DNA of 32,394 bases, from positions 1 through 32,394 of the forward strand of contig JAAELL010000219.1 in the NCBI GenBank assembly GCA_024226735.1, in the 5' to 3' direction. The notes beneath the pieces were generated by a model. The model was given only the letters and a program-made list of their open reading frames with translations. It was not told the origin of the DNA and ran no database searches. The translations under genes were made by a program, and so were the position numbers. The stretch comes from a bacterium (lineage in GTDB: Bacteria; Planctomycetota; UBA1135; GCA-002686595). Positions 24,107-32,345 of the stretch are shown here, piece by piece (position 1 is the first letter of the stretch; each line of letters opens with the position of its first letter).

Positions 24107-25497
24107 TCGAGCGCCTGTCGAAGAACAAGCGCAACGTGGCGCTGGCCGTTCTGGCCGTGCTCGTCATCTGGTTCTCGTGGACGGTCCGCTCGGTCCTCAA
24201 CCCGCTCGTCCTGGGCTACATGCTCGCGACGATCTTGCACCCGATGGTCGAGGGTGTCGAGCGCACGGGCTGGAGCCGGCGCGCCGCGGTCAACGTGATC
24301 TTCATCCTGTTCAGCCTCGTCTTCCTCGGCATCGGCTTCGGCGTCTACGTGCAGGGGCGCATGCTCGTGCGTGACGTGTTCGAGTCGAACGTCGACGTGT
24401 TCAAGAAGGTCGAGGACTCGTTCGACGACTTCGTCGAGGAGCACAGCTTCCTCGCCAATTGGCTTGCGGACGAACCCGTGGATGGGGACGAGCCCGTGGA
24501 TGTCGATTCGCCGGCGGACGGGGAGCCGACGCAGGATCCGCCGGAGGGAGATCCGCCGGAGGGGCAGCCCGACGAGGAAGAAGGGGCGGACCAGGGAGCC
24601 CAAGATGCGGGCAGCGAGGGCGAGGAAGACCTCCCGGGGGAGAAGCAGCAGGATGAACAGCAGTACCTGCGCGAGCTGCTCATCACCGGTTGGCAGGCGC
24701 TGTCCAAGGAGCAGGCCGGTGCCGGCATGGCGCTCAAGGGCGCGGGGACGATGTGGAGCCTGCTCCAGCGCTGGTTCGGCTCGATCCTCGGCTTCGCGAC
24801 GCTCGTCACGATGCTGCCGCTCTACACGTACTTCTTGCTCTTCGAGCTCGACAAGGTCCACGGCTTCGTGCGCCGCTACCTGCCGGTGGGCGAGCGCAAG
24901 CGACTCACGGACATTGCCCGCCAGATCGGCGAGGTCCTAGCGAACTTCTTCCGCGGACGGCTGACGATTTGTTTCCTGAAGGGCATGCTGCTGACGACCG
25001 GGATGTGGATCGCCGACATCCCGTACGCGCTGCTGCTCGGCATGGGCAGCGGCTTCCTCGCGCTCGTACCGTTCGTCGGTCCGCTGATCGGTTTCGTCAT
25101 CGCGTTCACGATCGGCTTCTTGCCGGAGAACGTCACGTTCCTTTCGGTGCTCGTGCGCACCGGGCTCGTCTTCGTGATCGCGGAGATCCTCGAGGGCTAC
25201 ATCCTGGTGCCGAAGATCCTCGGGGACAGCCTCGGGCTGCACCCGGTCGTCGTGCTCGTCTCGGTCTTCGTCGGCGGCGCGGCGCTGGGCATGTTCGGAT
25301 TCCTGATCGCGATCCCGCTGACGGCCTCGCTCGTGATCATCGCGCGCGAGCTCGTCATGCCGGCGCTCGCGCAGTTCGCGGACGAGGAGCCGGAGGCAGA
25401 GGCGGTGGCGGTCGCTGCGCCTGAATCCGAGCCGGAGCCCGAGCCGGAGCCCGATGAGGGCAAGAGGAAGCGCCGCAGACGCAAGAAGAAGGCTTGA
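24103..25497 (+). CDS. AI-2E family transporter (PerM-like permease)
   Basis: The product is 464 aa with the PF01594-type plan: two or three N-terminal helices (about 11-50, 64-85), a periplasmic or cytoplasmic middle part, and about five C-terminal helices that include LPLYTYFLLFELDKV, LLLGMGSGFLALVPFVGPLI and EGYILVPKILGDSLGLHPVV. The family includes a proposed autoinducer-2 exporter (TqsA) and Na+/H+ antiporters; the substrate here is unknown. Odd features are a strongly acidic, Pro/Gly/Asp/Glu-rich insert at about 122-186, partly encoded by short direct repeats (GATCCGCCGGAGGG), and a C-terminal tail of alternating Glu-Pro followed by KRKRRRRKKK. It overlaps the Minf_1886-family gene as ATGA and is the last gene in the operon. 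Confidence 0.87.
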   Translation: MIERLSKNKRNVALAVLAVLVIWFSWTVRSVLNPLVLGYMLATILHPMVEGVERTGWSRRAAVNVIFILFSLVFLGIGFGVYVQGRMLVRDVFESNVDVFKKVEDSFDDFVEEHSFLANWLADEPVDGDEPVDVDSPADGEPTQDPPEGDPPEGQPDEEEGADQGAQDAGSEGEEDLPGEKQQDEQQYLRELLITGWQALSKEQAGAGMALKGAGTMWSLLQRWFGSILGFATLVTMLPLYTYFLLFELDKVHGFVRRYLPVGERKRLTDIARQIGEVLANFFRGRLTICFLKGMLLTTGMWIADIPYALLLGMGSGFLALVPFVGPLIGFVIAFTIGFLPENVTFLSVLVRTGLVFVIAEILEGYILVPKILGDSLGLHPVVVLVSVFVGGAALGMFGFLIAIPLTASLVIIARELVMPALAQFADEEPEAEAVAVAAPESEPEPEPEPDEGKRKRRRRKKKA

Positions 25498-25534
25498 CGG
25501 AGGCAGGGCCCAACGTTTCGGGAGGCGGCAGACA

Positions 25535-27031
25535 ATGGGCTGTATGAAGCTGCACACAATCCTGGCTGCCGCCGTTCTATCTCCCTGCGCGCTCGCGAGT
25601 GACTGGTACGTCGATGCCGGCAGTGGCAGCAACTCGAACGGTGGGACATCACCGAGCGATGCATGGCGGACCATCACCTATGGGCTCGCACAGGTTCCGA
25701 CTGCGGGTGCCCAGACGGTGCACGTCGCTGGTGGGACGTACGACGCGAGTCTCGGCGAGTCGTTTCCACTCGTCCTGCGAGACGAGCTGGAGATCGTTGG
25801 TGCGGGCGTGGAGGCAACAGTCGTCTCCTGCACCACGTCTCAAGTCGCGTTTTACATCGACACAGCGCCGCCCGGATCCGCGGTCGCGAGCGTCGAGCGG
25901 TTGACCGTGAGGGGGGCGCAGCGCGCGTTCCGGGCGCGGGCGAACTTTGGCGGCTGTCTCGAGCTCTCGGTCGCCGATGTTCGCATCGAGGGCTGCCAGC
26001 AGGCCGCGTCGGTGTTCGCCTCCTTCGGAGGCTTCCTGTGCCACTTCTTGCGGCTGTCGCGTGTCGACGTCCGCGACTGCCAATCCGGAATCAGTGCCCA
26101 GAACACGCAGTTCAACGATGTCAACGTCGTCGCGACCGAGTGCAGCTTCGAACGCATCGAGCAGGACGCATTCAACGTGTCCGCCGACATGGAGAGCGTC
26201 GGTTGCCTCGAGCTCGTCCGGACGCGGGTCCTCGATTGCGAGACCGGCATCCGGGCCTCACATTCGAGCTCGGGGAAAGTCTACGTCTGCGTCGGTGACT
26301 CCCTGATCGCCAATTGTGATGACGGCCTGTTGACGCAGCAGACGTTCACGCTGAACCACTCGACGATCGCCAATCACCAGAACTTCGGCGTCTCCGGCGA
26401 CGGAACGATCGAGAGCTGCGTTCTCTACGGGAGCGGAGCCGACCTCGATCCCGCGTGGACGTACGCCGTGTCGGACAGCAACGTTGGTTCGTCGCAGGTC
26501 CCGGGCAATGGCAACATCTCGGTCGACCCTCTGTTTCGGGGCCCGGAACACGGCGACTTTCGCTTGGGTTTCGGGACCGGCTGCGTGGACGCCGTTCCGG
26601 GCGGAGGGGTGGACCTCACCGGCTTCGGACGTGGGAATGACGGCAACCTGGACCTCGCTGGCGCCGGCGACATGGGGGCCTTGGAGCTGCGGACGCTCGA
26701 CGCGCCCGCGACGGTTGGGATCGGCGGAAAGCTTCACATCGACCTCCATGCCGAACCGGGCGCGTGCAGCGTCTTGTGGCTCGCGCGCAGCCTGCAGCTT
26801 GCCGTACCTGACCCCACACCGTTCGGGGATCGTTGGCTGCCCGAACCGTTTCTCGAGCTGGTTGCGACGCGCAAGGTGCCGACGGCGCAGCCGATCCGGT
26901 ACACCGTGTACGTTCCGGACCTTCCGGTGCTGATCGGCCAGCCGTTCAGCTTTCAGGCGCTGAGTCGGTCATCGGCCGCTCCCGCGGGTGCGGCGTGGAC
27001 GGATGCGGTGACGGTGAGGATGACCCCGTGA
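25535..27031 (+). CDS. Secreted parallel beta-helix protein (DUF1565-like)
   Basis: The product is 498 aa. GGAGG at 25521 stands 9 bp before the ATG at 25535; a second ATG at 25544 is possible. A signal peptide (MKLHTILAAAVLSPCALAS) is followed by DWYVDAGSGSNSNGGTSPSD, the usual opening of DUF1565 proteins. Beta-helix strands run from about residue 45 to 370 (VSCTTSQVAFYI, LTVRGAQRAF, RVDVRDCQSGI, TECSFERIEQDAF, TRVLDCETGI, DSLIANCDDG, STIANHQNFGV). The last 110 residues (YVPDLPVLIGQPFSFQALS) look like a C-terminal domain seen in secreted proteins of this group. No catalytic set is visible. Many Cys codons and a lower GC content than the neighbours make the gene stand out, perhaps because it was acquired. 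Confidence 0.82.
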   Translation: MGCMKLHTILAAAVLSPCALASDWYVDAGSGSNSNGGTSPSDAWRTITYGLAQVPTAGAQTVHVAGGTYDASLGESFPLVLRDELEIVGAGVEATVVSCTTSQVAFYIDTAPPGSAVASVERLTVRGAQRAFRARANFGGCLELSVADVRIEGCQQAASVFASFGGFLCHFLRLSRVDVRDCQSGISAQNTQFNDVNVVATECSFERIEQDAFNVSADMESVGCLELVRTRVLDCETGIRASHSSSGKVYVCVGDSLIANCDDGLLTQQTFTLNHSTIANHQNFGVSGDGTIESCVLYGSGADLDPAWTYAVSDSNVGSSQVPGNGNISVDPLFRGPEHGDFRLGFGTGCVDAVPGGGVDLTGFGRGNDGNLDLAGAGDMGALELRTLDAPATVGIGGKLHIDLHAEPGACSVLWLARSLQLAVPDPTPFGDRWLPEPFLELVATRKVPTAQPIRYTVYVPDLPVLIGQPFSFQALSRSSAAPAGAAWTDAVTVRMTP

Positions 27032-27140
27032 CGGGGCGGCGTGCGTGGGAGCAGGGTCCGTTTCTGTGAGAACGCTAGGATGCCTCGTGCTGCTCGCACC
27101 GAGTTCGCCGGTGCATCACTCGCGACAACAGAGGCTCCTC

Positions 27141-28832
27141 ATGAAGATCACCCGCATCCTGGCGACCGTGCCCCTCCTCTCGTTCCTGGTCACCTTGGAG
27201 GCCGCGAGTTGCCCGCGCCCCGCGGCCCAATCGCCCAGCGACCTCGACACCGTGCGCGTCTTCCTCGTCGCCGGTCAATCGAACGCCGAGGGCGCCGACT
27301 CGCCCGCGTCGGGCACGGTCTCCCTGCCGACCTTCCAAGGCGCCCTCGCGCCGCAGAAGGTGCGCTTCTGGTACGAGACGAACTTCACCGACAACATCAT
27401 GACCTCGGGCGGCTGGATCCCGCTGCAGCCCGAGCTGCAGCGCCAGATCTTCGGTCCGGAGATCACGTTCGCTCGCGAGGTCATGCGCAAGAGTCGCGGT
27501 CCGGTCGCGATCATCAAGTCGACGTGCGGCGGAACGAACCTCGCCGTGGACTGGGACCCGGGCAACCCCTCGGGCCAGAGGATGTACGAGCGCACGATCA
27601 CGCTGATGCAGACCGCGCTCGCCGACCTGACGAGCGAGGGGATCGACTGGCGGCTCGAGGGCGTGCTGTGGCAGCAGGGCGAGAACGACATGCTCAACAG
27701 CACGTACGTCAACGAGTACGGCATGCGCCTGTCCGCCCTGATGGATCGTTTCCGCGCCGACCTCGGCACACCGCGGCTGCAGTGGTACGTCGGCGAGACC
27801 AGCTTCAAGGGCATCTGGGGGATCGACTTTCGGTCGAACATGCAGATCCTGCGCAGCCAGCAACTCGTGGCCATCGCGGCCGATCCCTTCGCGCAGTTCG
27901 TGCCGACGAGCCATCTGGCTTTCTTGATCAACTACGGGCAGTCGCAGCCGCACTATCACTTCGGACCCGAAGGGCAGCTGCAGCTCGGTGAGGCCTACGC
28001 CGCCGCCTACCTTCAAAACATCGGCGTCGACCAGAGCCATGGGTCCGAGCCGTTCTGCTGTGGCACACCCGCCGACCCGGGTTCGACAGTGCGGGTCTTC
28101 GTCCTCGCGGGGCAGCGCAGTATGGAGGGCGAGCAGGCGTACGTCGCCGAGATCGAAGACCATCCCGAGTTCGCCGCGCTCGTCGATCCGCAACACGACG
28201 TCTTGTACCGCTACCGCCTCGGCGGCGGCGCGCACACCGCGACCGATTGGGCTCCCCTCGGTCCGGCGGACTATCTGGAGACCTTCGGCCCCGAGCTGTC
28301 CTTCGGCGCGACCGTGAGCGGCGCGCTCGACGATCCCGTCGCGATCCTCAAGGTCACCGACGGAGCGGCCTTTCTCGAGGATTGGCTGTCTTCTTCGCCG
28401 AACGCGAGCCGCCCCCAATACGCGGACGCCGTGAGCTTCATCCAGGCGGCCTTGGCCGACTTGCGAGCGGACGGGCTGAATCCGGTCCTCGAGGCGGTCG
28501 TCTGGCTGCCCGGCGAACACGACGCCTGGTGGGGCCCGTTCCGCAACCAGTACGCCGCGAACCTGACCACGCTCGTCTCGAGCCTGCGTTCGGACCTGAG
28601 CGCGCCGGGACTGGAGTGGTGGGTCGCGGAGCTTTCGGACAACCTGATGTGGGGGGCGGCCAAGCTCGACGCCCTGGACGCGCAGATCCAGAGCGTCGCG
28701 AACGCGGATCCGCTGCTCTGGTTCGTCGACACGGACGCGGTGCCGGTCGCGGCCCAGTCGCCGACGTTCGGCACCGCCGGTGTCTTGCACCTCGGCGAGT
28801 TGATGGCCGATGCGTACCTCAATCAGCCTTGA
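27141..28832 (+). CDS. Secreted protein with two sialate O-acetylesterase-like (SASA) domains, the second degenerate
   Basis: The product is 563 aa from ATG 27141, with GAGG just upstream and a signal peptide MKITRILATVPLLSFLVTLE. SASA domain 1 (about 37-295) has S47 in LVAGQSNAEG, FGPEITFAR, IIKSTCGGTNL, LWQQGENDM and PHYHFGPEGQLQLGEAY (H271 or H273), a full SGNH-type catalytic set for removing acetyl groups from sugars. Domain 2 (about 316-560) follows the same plan (VLAGQRSMEG, FGPELSFG, ILKVTDGAAFLEDW, VWLPGEHD, LHLGELMADAYL) but R326 replaces the Ser, and S540 and T542 stand where the His residues should be. The second copy is therefore a pseudo-esterase, perhaps a sugar-binding or structural partner. 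A longer frame from 27045 has no merit. Confidence 0.86.
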   Translation: MKITRILATVPLLSFLVTLEAASCPRPAAQSPSDLDTVRVFLVAGQSNAEGADSPASGTVSLPTFQGALAPQKVRFWYETNFTDNIMTSGGWIPLQPELQRQIFGPEITFAREVMRKSRGPVAIIKSTCGGTNLAVDWDPGNPSGQRMYERTITLMQTALADLTSEGIDWRLEGVLWQQGENDMLNSTYVNEYGMRLSALMDRFRADLGTPRLQWYVGETSFKGIWGIDFRSNMQILRSQQLVAIAADPFAQFVPTSHLAFLINYGQSQPHYHFGPEGQLQLGEAYAAAYLQNIGVDQSHGSEPFCCGTPADPGSTVRVFVLAGQRSMEGEQAYVAEIEDHPEFAALVDPQHDVLYRYRLGGGAHTATDWAPLGPADYLETFGPELSFGATVSGALDDPVAILKVTDGAAFLEDWLSSSPNASRPQYADAVSFIQAALADLRADGLNPVLEAVVWLPGEHDAWWGPFRNQYAANLTTLVSSLRSDLSAPGLEWWVAELSDNLMWGAAKLDALDAQIQSVANADPLLWFVDTDAVPVAAQSPTFGTAGVLHLGELMADAYLNQP

Positions 28833-28848
28833 TCGGGCTCGGTACTGC

Positions 28849-29011
28849 TTAGGGCCCGTCCGAGAATAAGTGTCAGGTTTCGGCGAGCCATCGTCGTTCG
28901 TGGCAAGGCGCGCCGACGACGCGTATTCGCTGGATACTCGGAGGAGGCGCAACGCAGCCACGGGCGGCGAGGGCCGGCGAAACCTGACACTTATTCTCGG
29001 ACGGGCCCTTA
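28849..29011. mobile_element. MITE-like element with perfect terminal inverted repeats and TTA target duplication
   Basis: 28852-28882 and 28978-29008 are perfect reverse complements (31 bp each, or 32 bp counting the flanking A/T pair). They begin GGGCCCGTCCGAGAATAAGT. The element itself spans 157 bp (28852-29008) and is flanked on both sides by TTA (28849-28851 and 29009-29011), a likely 3-bp target-site duplication. There is no open frame, so it would be mobilised by a transposase elsewhere; a TNA-type duplication is known for some IS5-group elements. The inner part keeps weaker symmetry (CGTGGC and a small GTATTCGCTGGATAC palindrome). It sits between convergent genes and may also act as a bidirectional terminator. 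Confidence 0.8.
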
Positions 29012-32000
29012 GTCCAGCGAGATGACGTTCGCGCCGCTCGCGATCTCGAAGCCTGCCAGTGTCTTCCACGCCCCGTGCGGCGCGGGTCCGAGCGGTGACC
29101 ACGTCCGCACCTCTCCCCGTCCGAGGGGGACGAGAGGCAGCGTGAAAGCCCCGGCCGCGTCCGCCACGATCGGGATGGATGCCTTGAGCGTGCGCCCACT
29201 CGCTGAGCCGAACCAGCGGTACTCGACGAGCACCTGCGCGTCCGCGCCGGTCGGCGCTCCGCCTCCGGTCGCCGAGGCGACCGGGAGCTCGACGTTCCAG
29301 GCGTTGTCGCCGATCGCGAGCTCCAGAGCGTCGTCGAGGAGCTCGAGCCCGCCCTGATCCTGCGGGGCGCGCAGGACGAGCTCGGCGGGCCCGACCGCGA
29401 GCGGGCCGAGGTGGAATGTGCCGTGCGCGTCGATCACGGTCTGGATCGCGGTGGCCTCGGCGCCTTCGCTCGCCTTGCCTTCGACGCTCACCGTCCAGCC
29501 CTTGGCGGGCACGCCGCCGACGTGGAGCGAGCCGGCGAGGAACGCCTCGTCCTTCGAGCGCAGGTCGAGATCGAACGCGCTCGCCGCGCCTTCGATCACA
29601 GCGACGTCCCACTCGATCGGGCCGCCCGGGTCGCTCGAGTACGACGAGAAGCTCGTGCTCGGGTCGTACTCGGCTTCGGCCTCGAGCACCTGCCACGAGC
29701 CGGGGGTCAGGCTCTCGAAGCGATAGCGTCCGTCCTCGGCGACGCGCACGGTGCGCGGCGTCGCCGCACCGTCGTTGATGGCGACGATCGTTCCGGCCGG
29801 ACTGAGGTTCGCGTCGACCAGCACGCGCCCCTCGATCACGCCGCCGTGTGAGAGCTCGACCACGAGATCCTGCGCTCCCGTGCGCGGCTCGAGGTCGAGC
29901 GGGCCGAGCTCGCAGACGGCCCAGCCCTCGGCGAGCACGCGCAGCGAGTACCGGCCGGCGCGCTCGAAGTCGACCCGGAAGTTGCCGCTGGCATCGGTGC
30001 GCATCGAGGTGTCGCGATCAGAGCTATCGAGCCGGAAGCGGTAGCCTGAGTTGACGTACAGGCTGTGCTCGTCCGTCCATTCCCGTAGCGCGATGCGCGC
30101 ACCGCTAACGGGCCCGCCGTCCGCGACGACGCGGCCGACGACGCCGGGAAGCGGCACGAGCTCGAAGTCGAGCTCGGCCGGGGCGCCCTCGGGCTCGAAC
30201 GGCCCGAGCGTCAGCGCCTCGTAGCCGGGCGCTTCGACGCGCACGCGGAACGGGCGCGTCGGCACGACCAGGGGCGCGCGTCCGTCCACGTAATCGGCCA
30301 TCCGCGCGCGGGCCAGGGAGCCGATGTGCATGCCGTCGATGCGCTCCGGCTCGCTGATGGCGCTGGCGCGGAAGTGCAGGACCGGTTCGTCGCGCGATCG
30401 AACGACGACCTCGAGCTCGGACGACTTCTCGAACTGGAAGACGACGTCCGTCGAGCCCGGCGGGATCGAGGGGCGCACGAAGTCGCTCCAGCGGTTCTCG
30501 TAGTCGTAGACGTGGAAAGTCACGGGCACGCGCTTGTCGAGCAAGAGCGAAAAACGGCCCTCCTCATCGGTCTGGATACTGCTGCTCGTCGCGCTGTTGC
30601 CGAAGATCCAGCGGTAGCCGAGGCTCGTTTCCACGGGCTCTCCGGTGGGCGAGAGGACGACGCCGGCGATGCGGTCGCTCGTGCGTTCGTGCGCGAGCGT
30701 GAGGTTCGCGCCCTCGATCGAGCTGGCGGAGACCAGCTCGAGCGGCTCGGTCTGTGTGTAGAGGAAGCCCGCGGCGTGCGCCCAGACACGCACGAAGCCG
30801 GCCGAGACGCCGTCGAGCTCGTACGAGCCGTCGATCCCAGTCACCGTCTCGGCGACCGACCCCTCGAGCGTCGGGCCGTGGCGCGCGGTGCGCTCGGAGT
30901 CGTCCCACTCACCCTCCGGCGGAGTGACGAAGACGCGCGCGCCCGCGACCGGGTGCCCGCTCGGCTCCTGAACGCGTCCGCGGATCCGGCCGGCCGCGCC
31001 CAGGACGACGCGGCCGAGGTGGGTCTCGGTATCGGCGACCAGGTGCGTGCGCACGTAGTGCCGCGCGAGGCCGGCGTAGCTCACCTCGAAGTCGAGCATC
31101 TTGCGCTGCGCCTCGAGCTCGATCTCGAAGCGTGCGGACCCGTCGGCGCCCGTGCGCTCGACGCGCTCGCTCCATTGCGCGCCCTCCTGCGGACGGCGGC
31201 CCGCGGCCGCGTAGCGCACCGCGGCTCCCGCGAGCGGTTGGTCGTTCGCGTCGACCGCCACGAGGGCGACGCGTGCCAGCGCGGCGGCATCCGGCTGCGG
31301 GACGTTCGCCGCGGGCGCGGCGGCGGGGCTCGCGCTCGCTGCCGCGAGGGGCGTTCGGGCGTCGGGCTCGCGCACCGGGTCGGCTGTTGCGATTTTCTCC
31401 GGGCTCGACTCGAGCACCGTGGGGGGGGCTTCGTCCCGCCGCACCAGCTCGGGCTGTTCCGGGTCCGCGTCGCGGGTGATCGTCCAGGCGCCGAGCGCGG
31501 CGATTCCGGCCAGCGCCGCGGCGGTTCCGACTTGGAGGGCTTTCATCGTCAAGACTCCCTCGAGAATGGGCAGGTGTCCGGCGGGTGGCGCCGGCGGCAA
31601 CAGGGACAGGGCGACGGCGGACCACGCCTCGCGGCCGCCTGCGCGTTCGTCGAGGCGCTCGCGCAACCGCTCGAGCGCCCGCGTCACCCGCGACCGCACC
31701 GTGCCCGCGGGCAGGTCGAGTCGCTGGGCGATCTCGGCGCACGTGAGCCCCTTGAAGTAGCGCAGGAACACCGCCGTGCGGTACGGCTCCTCGAGCCGCT
31801 CGGCCTCCTCCGAAACGACGCGCCGCAGCTCGGCCTGCGCGACCATGTCGTCGGTCGATGGCAGCGAGGTCTCGATTTCACGCCCGTGCCCGCGCCGCAG
31901 AGCATCCCGCCGCGACGCGTCGCGCTTCCAGCGCAGCGCCAGATTGCGCACGGTGGCGGCGAGGTAGGGGCGAGCGACCCGTGGCCCCTTGCGCAGGGAA

Positions 32001-32113
32001 GCCACGAGGGCCTCCTGCGACAGATCGGCGGCCGTGGCGGGGTCGCCGACGAGGCCGAGGGCGAGCTCTTCGACCCAGATGGAGTCGGAGAGGATGGATT
32101 CGAGGTCGGGCAT
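29009..32113 (-). CDS. ECF sigma factor fused through a transmembrane helix to carboxypeptidase-regulatory-like repeats
   Basis: The product is 1034 aa from ATG 32113; the frame upstream is Arg/Gly-rich and unlikely. Residues 1-160 are an ECF sigma-70 factor: region 2 around 20-66 (LVGDPATAADLSQEALVASL, PYLAATVRNLALRWKRDASR) and region 4 around 95-155 (YRTAVFLRYFKGLTCAEIAQ, LDLPAGTVRSRVTRALERL), a helix-turn-helix. Residues about 192-212 (ALQVGTAAALAGIAALGAWT) form one membrane helix, then a Pro/Ala-rich linker to about 300. The rest is periplasmic, with about seven carboxypeptidase-regulatory or Ig-like beta-sandwich repeats (GRIRGRVQEPSGHPVAGARV, IEGRVLVDANLSPAGTIVAI). The plan suggests that an outside signal controls a tethered sigma factor. 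The TAA stop lies in the TTA target duplication of the MITE-like element. Confidence 0.88.
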   Translation of the reverse strand: MPDLESILSDSIWVEELALGLVGDPATAADLSQEALVASLRKGPRVARPYLAATVRNLALRWKRDASRRDALRRGHGREIETSLPSTDDMVAQAELRRVVSEEAERLEEPYRTAVFLRYFKGLTCAEIAQRLDLPAGTVRSRVTRALERLRERLDERAGGREAWSAVALSLLPPAPPAGHLPILEGVLTMKALQVGTAAALAGIAALGAWTITRDADPEQPELVRRDEAPPTVLESSPEKIATADPVREPDARTPLAAASASPAAAPAANVPQPDAAALARVALVAVDANDQPLAGAAVRYAAAGRRPQEGAQWSERVERTGADGSARFEIELEAQRKMLDFEVSYAGLARHYVRTHLVADTETHLGRVVLGAAGRIRGRVQEPSGHPVAGARVFVTPPEGEWDDSERTARHGPTLEGSVAETVTGIDGSYELDGVSAGFVRVWAHAAGFLYTQTEPLELVSASSIEGANLTLAHERTSDRIAGVVLSPTGEPVETSLGYRWIFGNSATSSSIQTDEEGRFSLLLDKRVPVTFHVYDYENRWSDFVRPSIPPGSTDVVFQFEKSSELEVVVRSRDEPVLHFRASAISEPERIDGMHIGSLARARMADYVDGRAPLVVPTRPFRVRVEAPGYEALTLGPFEPEGAPAELDFELVPLPGVVGRVVADGGPVSGARIALREWTDEHSLYVNSGYRFRLDSSDRDTSMRTDASGNFRVDFERAGRYSLRVLAEGWAVCELGPLDLEPRTGAQDLVVELSHGGVIEGRVLVDANLSPAGTIVAINDGAATPRTVRVAEDGRYRFESLTPGSWQVLEAEAEYDPSTSFSSYSSDPGGPIEWDVAVIEGAASAFDLDLRSKDEAFLAGSLHVGGVPAKGWTVSVEGKASEGAEATAIQTVIDAHGTFHLGPLAVGPAELVLRAPQDQGGLELLDDALELAIGDNAWNVELPVASATGGGAPTGADAQVLVEYRWFGSASGRTLKASIPIVADAAGAFTLPLVPLGRGEVRTWSPLGPAPHGAWKTLAGFEIASGANVISLD

Positions 32114-32345
32114 CAGCCCATTCTTTCCCGGGGAGCGGGAGTGCTGCGCGGGATGAGGAATTTTCACGCGACCCGCCGGCCGCCCGCCCGCCCGCCCGCC
32201 TGCGGCTCTCAACTCCTTCGTCGCGACGGGCCCCGTTGCCCCCCGTTCCCGTTCCCGGTCAGCTCGCCCGCGGTCTTCATCTCCCGTTGTCCCGTAAACG
32301 TGCCCGCTTGCGTGCCCGAGCCCGACGGGCGTGGCGGTTAAGGCC
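32114..32345. other. GC-rich upstream region of the sigma-fusion gene
   Basis: No gene is supported here. On the minus strand this is the leader of the sigma-fusion gene, with GGGAAAGAA about 10 bases before its ATG as a possible ribosome binding site. It contains the CGCC tract described separately and a CCCGTT-rich patch near 32236-32260. No promoter was recognised with confidence. Confidence 0.4.
32181..32200. repeat. CGCC microsatellite, five copies
   Basis: Five consecutive CGCC units lie about 70-90 bp upstream of the sigma-fusion ATG, in its presumed 5' leader or promoter. A tetranucleotide run of this kind can change length by slippage, and in RNA it gives G-rich or C-rich strands that may fold. 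Confidence 0.7.
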
